The notes under the pieces: generated by a model
The model's input: only the letters and a program-made list of their open reading frames with translations
Database searches by the model: none
What the model was told of the DNA's origin: nothing
Shown: positions 55,705-64,000 of the stretch, piece after piece
Position numbering within the stretch: position 1 is the first letter of the stretch
Layout of the letters: each line of letters begins with the position of its first letter
Program-made: the position numbers and the translations under genes
Origin: Eleusine coracana subsp. coracana
Taxonomy: Eukaryota > Streptophyta > Magnoliopsida > Poales > Poaceae
Assembly: GCA_032690845.1 (NCBI GenBank)
Contig: CM064426.1
Span: forward strand, 62,224,631-62,288,630
Direction: 5' to 3'
Length of the DNA stretch: 64,000 nt

Positions 55705-57516
55705 TGTAAGATTCATGACCATTGAGGTCATCCCAAGGTATGGTGTTTTGGTGATGAATGAAAAACATGAAATGAGACTAATGTCTACACAAGTATTGTC
55801 TATGTAGGAATCATCTCTTAACTCTATTGCAAATCATATGGATGATGGTTGCCTTGGTAATTGATGATAATGACCACAAGCATGGAGGCTTGTGAACTTG
55901 ATGGAGTCCAAGGGTTGATGGAGATGGATCAAAGCAGAGAATAAGCTATGGTGCAAGTGTTTGGAACACTTGACTAGTTGTTAGGGATTTGAGTCTATAG
56001 GAAAAACCAAACTATCAAGGGGGTCTAGGTCATTCTCTTAGATCATGTCTAGTCGGTGATGTGCAAGGTTGTTCGGTGAAATCACAGGCACTAGATGACA
56101 GTGGAGAAGCCAAGGAGCTGTTCGGAGAAGCCGAGAAACAAAGTCAAGCGAGGACGAAGAGTTTCGGCTTCTAGACATAGAGACCAGACAGAGGGGTCAG
56201 TGGAGACCGGACTGTCTGGTCACTATGGAGAGTTGTCTAGGACTTACAGTGGGTAGCGAGGAAACTGTCTATGTCTGGGAGCTATAGAGACCGGACGGTC
56301 CGATCTGTGTGGCTCGACACAGAGCACCAAAGAAGCAGCGCGAAGGCTCCTAGACTAGAGAAAAACAGACCAGACGGTCCGATGTAGTGACCGGATAGTT
56401 CGATCAGTTCAGGAAAGTTATCTGGACAGTGCAGCCAATGGTTCTGGGAACCATTCTAGAGAGACCGGATGGTCCGGTCTGGGAGTGATCGGACAGTCCG
56501 ATCATTGGGTCCAGAAAGGCAACTTCGTGAGACAACGGCTAGTTTGAGATTGCGAGCCTATATAACTTCGTTGCTGGGGTCTTTGAGACCTCTCTTAGCC
56601 AGTGGAATACCTGAGAGCATTTGGTAAGGTCCAAGAGGAAAAGAGGAGAGCACTAGGAGGAGATATTGCATATCTTGAGAGTGCTAGAGAAGAGTAACTT
56701 GAGAATCTTGCACATCTAAGGCTAGGGTGTCCTTGAGGGTGTGATCTAGATTGTTACTCTTGGTCTATGGTGAGACCTAGACTGGTTAGGTGTTGGTGAT
56801 CGAGCCTATCGTGATCGGTTGTGAAGGCCGTCACACGTTTGTACACGGTTTGAGCCCGCCGTTGAAAGGAGCATCGCTAATGAGTGCCCGTGTTGGCTCG
56901 GGGAGTCCGACAGATTCTCGAGGGAGGCGAGCTTGTGCTTTGTGCAGCGGTGACGCACACCATGTCTTCACTCTAGGAGTGATTGCGGGCTTGTGGGCGA
57001 GAACTCCACTTGGTGGCGGGAGGAACCGGGACTCTGGCAGGAGTGATCCAACGAGGATTAGGGGAAGGCGCCTTCCTTCTGAGACCTCGGGAAAAAAATC
57101 AGGAGCCACCCCTTACTCTACTCGTCACTATGATTCTTTACTTTCCGCATTTACATACCATGCTATTCATGCTTGTATGTTCTATTAGTTCTCTTTGACT
57201 ATCTTGTAGACTTGTATGTTTTGACTCCTCACTTGCTAGTAGTGTTTAAGCTTCCGCATATGATGACTAGCATGAGTAGGAGTTGCATTGGTGTGCTTGA
57301 GCACTAGAAGTGCATAGGAGTTGTACTGACTTGTGTGATCCAGTTGTATGCATAGGGTGCCTTTCTTTCATAGGAGCATATTGTTAGTGTGATCACCACT
57401 AGAATTGTGTAGGAGTTGCTTTGAGTGCTATTGGTAGTTTGTGATTGGTAAAATTGGTTCATAGTGGTAGTTCCTGATTCACCCCCCCCCCCCTCTCAGT
57501 CACTACGATCCTTTCA
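55705..57516 (+). repeat. 5' LTR of the copia element
   Basis: 1812 bp, TGTAAG...TTTCA. A TATA-like CTATATAAC lies at about 56558-56566. The region upstream of it (56185-56503) has six copies of an ACCGGA..GTCCGATC dyad. A poly-C tract (57482-57492) lies near the end. Confidence 0.92.
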
Positions 57517-57518
57517 AG

Positions 57519-57530
57519 TGGTATCAGAGC
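57519..57530 (+). other. tRNA-Met primer-binding site of the copia element
   Basis: TGGTATCAGAGC, two bases after the LTR end; matches the 3' end of plant initiator tRNA-Met. Confidence 0.9.
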
Positions 57531-57584
57531 CAAGTGCTCATTATAAAGCTTAACCGCCTTGAGCAGTGACCGTATTGAGTTTGG

Positions 57585-58850
57585 ATGTCATCAGATTCGG
57601 GGCCGGGTCATGGCTTATGGAAGGATTGCTTTAAAAGCTACCTAAATGCCATGATTCCGGATGAGTTGATGGATACTCTTGTGGACTTTGCCAATACCTT
57701 TACCGATAATCATGTGTATGATGATTGTGATGATGGCGTGGATGTGCCTTGTACTAGTGAGTGCCTAGATCTTTCCAGCAATGACTTGATAGGTTGCTCT
57801 ACTAGTGTGCCTAATATGATGATTGATAATAATGTGTCTCTTGATCTTGCTTGCACTACTACCATGACTAGCATTGATGACGTTCATGAGCCTCCTATTG
57901 ATCATGCTAGTAGTTCTCTTGTTGAGTAGTTCTTTACTTTTTATAATAATGAACATCCAAGACAAATGATGAAGCATCTTCAAGCAAAGGGAAAGAAGTA
58001 GCTTCGAGCTCAAACTTCTTTGATCCCTCCACAAGATTGTCTTGCAACAGCCTCTACAACCCATTCGGGTTAAGACATTCTTCGGACGCTTTGTCAAGCT
58101 CTACTTTGAGTGCCATCCCAAGATCTACTCCAAGCACCTTAAGTGGACCGAGCATGGACGTAGGGGGAGCACCAACAACAATGCTCGCTCGATCATTTGA
58201 GATGATCAATCTTGCGGCATCGGCTCCGGCGCCTCCACCTCCTCCACTTCCTCCACCACAAGATCATTTGTGGCATCTTCGTCGAGCTCACCAACATGAT
58301 CTCTTCTTTAAACTCAGTGAATTTGTGAGAAATCCGAATGTTGACCTTTGTGAAAAATCTATTGAGCATCTATGATCTTGTGTGTAGGATAAACTCTTTC
58401 AGGGGACTTCGGAGGATTGCACCACATGAAGTGATTGACATGCTCCTCCAACAAATCATAACTCCTGAGAGGGGTTTCTTACTTGAGGAGGTAGTTAACA
58501 GGAGACATGAGCTCTCAATTGAGAGAGAAATGGAGATGATACTTGTGCTCCATACACAAGTGGGGCATGTACTTGAGCACACCACTAGACTCTATGACCC
58601 TCCTCATTACTACATCAACCTTGACAATGTGCACATGGGGGATGGTCATGGACATTGGAGGTACCGTGCTCCTCACTACCCCATTAGGAGGAGACTACTG
58701 GATGGGATTGCAAGAATCCCTATCTATGAGGATGGTCTTATTGCTCAACACGATGAGGTTAGTGCTAGTCAATCAAGTAATGCTTTGGATACTAACCCTT
58801 CTTCCTCTAGTACTTGTCTTATGGCTACCACCAGGGTAAACTATAAGAGT
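57585..58850 (+). pseudogene. Unrecognised coding segment in the gag position of the copia element
   Basis: The first frame (57585-57929, MSSDSGPGHGLWKDCFKSYL) is acidic and Asp/Ser-rich. After a stop, short pieces follow, including a proline run (APAPPPPPLPPP, about 58225-58260). From 58338 a longer frame follows (RIAPHEVIDMLLQQIITPER, ELSIEREMEMILVLHTQVGH, YINLDNVHMGDGHGHWRYRA) that runs into the protease at about 58855. I see neither the copia gag core nor a CCHC zinc knuckle. Either gag has diverged beyond recognition or it has been replaced by captured sequence. Frames are broken at several places. Confidence 0.55.
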
Positions 58851-59629
58851 GGAGGCACTCATTGGATTCTTGATAGTGTGTGCACTCAACATATGACTGG
58901 GAAGCCAACCATGTTCACCACCATTGATGAAGACGAAGATAGTGAGAAGGTGACTTTGGGGATAACTCAAAGGGGAGAGTTAGAGGCTCGGGCAAGGTGG
59001 CCATAAAAAATTACCTCCATCTCTCCAAGGTCTTTCTTGTGGAAACCCTCAACTTCAACCTTCCGTCTATTGGTCAACTATGTGACATGGGTTTCAAGTG
59101 CACATTTGATGAGGATGGTGCAAAGATTGAGAATGACAAGAGAGGGCTAGTATTTCATGAAGTAAGGCATGAGAACTTGTATGTCATGGACTTCAAGTCA
59201 AGCAATATGCCACCAAGCACTTGCCTATTCACTAAGGCATCCAAGGGATGGTTGTGGCATAGAAGACTGGCACATGTTAGAATGAATCAGCTCAAGAAGA
59301 TTGTCAAGAGGAATCTAGTTGAAGGAATCAAGGATGTGACCTTTGAGAAGGATAGACTGTGTAGTGCTTGTCAGGCAGGAAAACAAGTTGCATCTTCACA
59401 TCCCACCAAGTCATTCATGTCTACATTTCGTCCTCTAGAGCTCTTGCATATGGATTTGTTTGGGCCAACACACTACAAGAGTCTAGGAGGCAATCTATAT
59501 TGCTTGGTGATTGTTGATGATTTCACGAGATACACTTGGACCTTCTTTCTTGTGGACAAATCTCAAGCCAGTGGTATCTTCAGAAAGTTTGCCAGGAGAC
59601 AAAGAATGAGTTCAATGCTAGCATTGTGA
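58851..59629 (+). pseudogene. Copia protease and integrase N-terminal half
   Basis: The protease active site reads HWILDSVCTQHMTG (about 58860-58900). The Gly of the usual DSG is Val, so it should be inactive. The frame from 58997 contains IGQLCDMGFKCTF. It then has the GAG-pre-integrase zinc region (WLWHRRLAHVRMNQLKKIV, CSACQAGKQVASSH) and the integrase core start (ELLHMDLFGPTHYKSLGGN, first Asp; DDFTRYTWTFFL). A frame change near 59570 leads to the second half. Confidence 0.9.
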
Positions 59630-60375
59630 AGATAAGGAGTGACAATGGGACGGAGTTTAAGAATACCACAGTGGAGGAATACTGTGACAAGAAAGGGATC
59701 AAACATGAATTCTCCGCTACATATACTCCCGAGTAAAATAGAGTAGTGGAGAGGAAGAACAAGACGCTCATCACTCTTGCTCGTGCCATGTTGGATGAGT
59801 ATGGAACTCAGGAGAGGTTTTGGGCGGAGGCAATTAACACGGTATGCTACACTTCCAATTGTGTATATCTCCACCGATTGTTGAAGAAGACGCCATATGA
59901 GCTATTGGTGGGACGGAAACCCAATGTTTCCTATTTCTGAATCTTTGGATGCAAGTGTTACATTCTCAAGAAGAGGAGAAAACCCAGGAAATTTGAGAGC
60001 AGAACTTATGAAGGCATTCTTGTTGGGTACTCTGGGACTTCTAAAACATATAGGGTCTACAACTCAGCCACAGGTTGTGTGGAAGAATCCTATAATATGC
60101 AATTTGATGAGTCAAACAGGTCTCAAAAAGAGGATTAATTTCATGAAATGAACATTGGAGATGATCCTATGAGGGAAGCTTTGAGGAACATGCCCGTGGG
60201 CGAGGTTTTACCCCACGAGGTCGATGATGGTGAAATTGATAAGCCCTCTACTCCACCACCTCAACCTATCTCCTCCTCCGAGGTACAACAAACAACCCAA
60301 GATGCCACAAATGCACCCATAAGTTCCTCCCAAGACTCATTGAGAGTACACTCATCAAATGATGAGGGATCCTAA
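59630..60375 (+). pseudogene. Copia integrase C-terminal half
   Basis: Contains IRSDNGTEFKNTTVEEYCD (second Asp), then a TAA stop in the YTPE-stop-N block. It continues with VVERKNKTLITLARAMLDEY (Glu), the LLKKTPYELLVGRKPNVSYF segment and, after another stop, FGCKCYILKKRRKPRKFESR. The frame 60148-60375 (MNIGDDPMREALRN) is the acidic linker toward RT. It would insert element DNA; inactive here. Confidence 0.9.
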
Positions 60376-61613
60376 GTGAGAAGTGAGCCACAAACCTCCC
60401 CACATAATTCACCACAAGCCACTTCTCCTAGCTCTTCACAAGATACTCTCCAATCCACCTCAAGCTCAAAGTCCAAAACAATAAAGCATAAGAGTGACTC
60501 TTCCACCTCTCTTAGGATCCAAGACACTCATATATCAAGAAATCAAACAAACCATGATGCACAAGACACTTCACCTAGAGCTTCTCCCACTCAAAGAAAA
60601 CACCACCCTAGACCCAAGGCCATCAACAAAGATCATTCACAAGACTTGATCATTGGGAGTCCATCTCAAGGTATAAAAACAAGGAGGAATCAATATAAAC
60701 CCAACTATGTGAGTGAAGAGGATGATGCTGAGGCAAATGTTGAGATTCAGAACTTCTCTTTCTTCTCTAAGATTCAGCCCACTACCATTGATGAGGCTAT
60801 GGATGATCACAAATGGGTTATTACCATGCAAGAAGAGTTGAACAACTTCAAGAGGTGCAAAGTATGGAAATTGGTTGAGAGGCCCAAGCATCATAATATG
60901 GTTGGTACCAAGTGGGTCTTCAAGAACAAGCAAGATGAGAAAGGAGAAATTGTCAAGAACAAGGCTCGACTAGTGGCTAAGGGATATTCTCAAGTGGCGG
61001 GAATTGACTTTAAAGAGACCTTTGCTCCCGTGGCCTGTCTTGAAGCTATTCGGATCTTACTTGCCTATGCATCACACAATGGGTTCAAGCTCTTTCAAAT
61101 GGATGTCAAGAGTGCCTTCTTAAATGGAAGATCAATGAGAAAGTCTATGTGGAACAACCTTCAGGGTTTGAGGACCCAAAATATCCAAGACATGTGTACA
61201 AATTGAAGAAAGGTCTCTATGGCCTCAAACAAGCACCAAGGACATGGTATGAACACTTAAGGAACTTCCTACTCAAAAATGGATTCACCATTGGAAGCAT
61301 TGATAGCACCTTGGTCACAAGGCATGTTGGGAAGGATCTCTTTGTGTGCCAAATCTATGTGGATGATATCATCTATGGGTCAACCAATGGGAAGTTCAAT
61401 GAAGAGTTTCGGGAGATGATGGCTAGGGAATTCCAAATGTCAATGATTGAAGAGTTGTATATGTTCCTTGGATTCCAAGTCAAGCAATTGAGAGAAGGAA
61501 ACTTCATCTATCAAGAGAAATATACTAAGGATCTTCTCAAAAGATTCACATGGAGAATTGCAAGCCTTTGCACACACCTATGGCTACTACCAAACCCTTG
61601 GATGATGATGTGA
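60376..61613 (+). pseudogene. Copia reverse transcriptase (RVT_2)
   Basis: A Ser/Gln-rich linker (60376-60700) leads into the RVT_2 domain: IDEAMDDHKWVITMQEELNN, MVGTKWVFKNKQDEKG, KARLVAKGYSQVAGIDFKET, LFQMDVKSAFLNG. A frame slip near 61130 continues at 61149 with EQPSGFEDPKYPRHVYKLKK and GLYGLKQAPRTWYEHL. The catalytic VCQIYVDDIIYGSTN is at about 61345-61390, followed by MSMIEELYMFLGFQVKQ. Catalytic residues are present but the chain is split by the frameshift. Confidence 0.93.
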
Positions 61614-62306
61614 AAGGAAAACTGGTGAACCCCAAGCTATATAGGTCAATCATTGGGTCTTTGCTCTATCTCACCGCTTCGAGACGGGACATCATGTTTA
61701 GTGTGTGCTTGTGTGCACGCTATCAAGCAAATCCAAAGGAGTCACACTTGAAGGCCGTGAAGAGAATTATGAGATACCTCAAGTACACACCTACAATGGG
61801 CTTATGGTATCCTAGAGGAACAAACTTTGAGTTGCTTAGGTATTCGGATTCAGACTTCGCAGGGTGCAAAGTGAATAGAAAGAGTACATCGGGAGGTTGC
61901 CAATTTCTTGGAAGGTCTCTAGTATCTTGGAGCTCAAAGAAGCAAAACTCGGTGGCTCTATCTACCGCCGAAGCGGAATGTATGGCGACGGGAGCATGTT
62001 GTGCACAACTCTATTACATGAGACAAACACTCTCGGACTATGGACTCAACTATACTCAAATGCCTATATTGTGATAGTGAGGCGACAATCAAGATGGCCC
62101 TCAAGACGGGAGATCATGGTCATGCAAAGTACATTCAAGTGAGGCATCACTTCATAAGAGACCATGTTGAGAAGAAGAACATCGAGTTGGTGAGCATGCG
62201 AACTCATGAACAATTGGTGGACATCTTCACCAAGCCACTCGATGAGAAGACCTTCAACAAGCTAAGGGGAGAACTCAATGTTCTCGACCTCTCCAACTTC
62301 ACATGA
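61550..62306 (+). pseudogene. Copia RNase H
   Basis: Frame 61550-62074 overlaps the end of the RT frame in another phase. It contains YRSIIGSLLYLTASRRDIMF, LLRYSDSDFAGCKVNRKSTS and SWSSKKQNSVALSTAEAECM, the copia RNase H core. Another slip at about 62050 leads to LYCDSEATIKMALKTGDHGH and ELVSMRTHEQLVDIFTKPLD, ending FNKLRGELNVLDL. This is the usual C-terminus of copia polyproteins. Confidence 0.92.
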
Positions 62307-63522
62307 GTAACCCTTGAGCTTGTCTTTTGTAAATATGTATAGTGTTTTGTTTGTTTCTTATTTGTGTTTTTGTTTGTTCTTGTTTCTTTTCTTTTGTAGG
62401 TTGACTTTGGACCTTCTTGAGATAGCAATGGACATGGGTTAAGCTTGGAAAGGTGGTTCATGGTGTACCCAAGGCTTTGAAGAATGGTCCATTATGAGCA
62501 AGCTTGAGAAGGGAACAACTCGTTGTTGACACCTTGGTTTGTGGTAGTTCTCTCCCTTTTCTTTAGCATCGCATCTTGCATTGTATACTTGTTGCATTTG
62601 CATTCTTGCATCCTTGCATTGTGATACCATAAATGCTCTCAAGCATGTGTCTAGGGAGAGTTGCTCATTTATAATGTGAGTACATGACTCTCTAGATGAT
62701 CAAATAGTGATAATTGTGCTTCATGCCCATTGAACCATGTTCAACCGAGCTCCGAGGTTAAATCTACTCGCGCAGCTCAAAGACAAGTGGTTCATACATT
62801 CCCACCTCCCTAATGACTAACCCTTGCATATTTGAGAAAATGTGCTGTTGAGTCATAAGTATATGGGGAGCTACGGTGGAACACCACTACGACCAAGGAG
62901 GAGCACCATGAAAGGGGGAGATATTCTAACTCTTGCCAACTATTTTATGCATTTTGGTTTTGTTACGCTTTTGTGTGGTTTTTGTTGATAGGTGACAAAA
63001 GGGGGAGAATTAACATGAAGATCCAAAAGCCAAGTCTAAATAAAAAAGGGGGAGACTACTTAGATTTGGGGCGAACATGAAGAAGAAACATGAAGATCAC
63101 ATCAAGATAAACACCTACACCGACATGGAGAAGAACAACGATGGGGAGATGGAACATGAAGATCACATCAAGATAAACACCTACACCAACATGGAGAAGA
63201 ACAACAACGGTGCAAGTCTACGGCGACAATGTACATCTTCACCGACATGAGCATCTATGTCCTTGGTGCACTTCTACATCAACAAAATCGACTACCACAA
63301 TACCAAGGCGGGCGCAATTTCAGCTCAAGATTGAAATCCAAGTGCGCTAAATAAGTGGGTAGTTCTTCCTCAACACCTAGTACATCTCAAGGGGGAGACT
63401 ACGTCCAAGGTAAGGACCAAGGTATGCCTTTCAATCTTTTCTTTTCCTTTGGTTCTTTCTTACTTGTCCATTTTGGATCATCATAAGTAGTGATTGTCAT
63501 CCATCACCAAAAAGGGGGAGAT
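62307..63522 (+). other. Copia 3' region with five polypurine tracts
   Basis: Non-coding region of about 1.2 kb. Purine tracts of the form A(n)GGGGGAGA lie at about 62911-62922, 62997-63008, 63042-63055, 63389-63398 and 63509-63521, the last adjoining the right LTR. Such repeated tracts after pol are seen in SIRE/Maximus-type copia elements. No envelope-like ORF is present. Confidence 0.85.
63088..63210 (+). repeat. 66-bp tandem duplication in the copia 3' region
   Basis: AACATGAAGATCACATCAAG, followed by ATAAACACCTACACC and ACATGGAGAAGAACAAC, occurs at 63088 and 63153-63154 with few differences. Confidence 0.9.
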
Positions 63523-64000
63523 TGTAAGGTTCATGACCATTGAGGTCACCCCAATATATGGTGTTTTGGTGATGAATGACAAACATGAAATGAGACTAAT
63601 GTCTACACGAGTATTGTCTATGTAGGAATCATCTCTTAACTCTATTGCAAATCATATGGATGATGGTTGCCTTGGCAATTGATGATAATGACCACAAGCA
63701 TGGAGGCTTGTGAACTTGATGGAGTCCAAGGGTTGATGGAGATGGATCAAAGCAGAGAATAAGCTATGGTGCAAGTGTTTGGAACACTTGACTAGTTGTT
63801 AGGGCTTTGAGTCCATAGGAAAAACCAAACTATCAAGGGGGTCTAGGTCATTCTCTTAGGTCATGTCTAGTCGGTGATGTGCAAGGTTGCTCGATGAAAT
63901 CACATGCACTAGGTGACAGTGGAGAAGCCAAGGAGCTATTTGGTGAAGCCGGGAAACGAACTCAAGCGAGGACGACAAGTTTCGACTTCTGGACTTAGAG
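63523..64000 (+). repeat. 3' LTR of the copia element, cut by the window end
   Basis: The first 478 bp, matching 55705-56182. The remaining 1.3 kb or so and the target duplication should lie beyond 64000. Confidence 0.93.

Larger units (their letters stand above)
55705..64000 (+). mobile_element. Ty1/copia retrotransposon, SIRE/Maximus-like, right end beyond the window
   Basis: The left LTR (55705-57516) and the start of the right LTR (63523 onward) agree closely. I count about 25 differences in the 478 bp that can be compared. The primer site TGGTATCAGAGC follows the left LTR. Domain order is protease, integrase, reverse transcriptase, RNase H, the copia order. A non-coding 3' region of about 1.2 kb carries five AAAGGGGGAGA tracts, typical of the SIRE/Maximus lineage. 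The putative left target duplication is GTACG (55700-55704); the right one is not visible. Frameshifts and stops break every gene. Confidence 0.93.

Overview
This window looks like nuclear DNA of a grass (Poaceae, probably panicoid; species not determined). It has one ordinary plant gene with long introns, set in layers of LTR retrotransposons, CACTA DNA transposons, MITEs, a LINE and SINEs, nearly all decayed. There are no rRNA genes, no CRISPR arrays and no prokaryotic features. The one gene I would call functional encodes a GRF-interacting factor (GIF, SNH/SSXT family) at 30848-34959, plus strand, four exons, 188 aa.

Region 1-28.7 kb: a decayed autonomous-type CACTA (En/Spm) element read on the minus strand, about 1207-28720. 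It carries a transposase gene (TNPD-like, 27.8-24.4 kb) and a second gene with the plant transposase_24 (PF03004) fold (5.9-2.0 kb). A Tat-clade Ty3/gypsy element (plus strand, 5927-23994, target duplication CCTAT) sits exactly at the TATA-like box of the second CACTA gene. That element is itself interrupted by a CRM-like gypsy element (minus strand, 11027-18040, target duplication GTACG; element B) and by about 1.9 kb of unidentified DNA (about 8.44-10.39 kb). Removing the Tat element leaves a CACTA of about 9.4 kb, a normal size.

Region 28.7-35.2 kb: a foldback MITE, a broken GC-rich gene fragment, a second MITE ending about 150 bp before the GIF start codon, and then the GIF gene.

Region 35.2-45.1 kb: DNA downstream of GIF was tandemly duplicated. 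A 5'-truncated LINE then entered the second copy (16-bp target duplication), and a second CRM-like element (36313-44042, element C) entered the LINE. Elements B and C are the same family. Their polyprotein runs into the 3' LTR in B, and both share a nonsense codon in integrase.

Region 45.1-55.7 kb: gene-poor DNA. It holds a non-autonomous CACTA element (45430-48603, target duplication ATG) containing a SINE and another insertion, a triplicated 515-bp repeat, a small CACTA-like element, and two GC-rich fragments that I cannot identify.

Region 55.7-64 kb: a Ty1/copia element (plus strand) with 1.8-kb LTRs, cut off by the window end. It has the five polypurine tracts typical of SIRE/Maximus-like elements and an unrecognised coding segment where gag should be. 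All of its coding regions are broken.

I found no convincing new biological system. The most informative observations are the layered insertion history, the polyprotein-LTR overlap and shared stop codon of the CRM-like pair, and the gag-position segment of the copia element.
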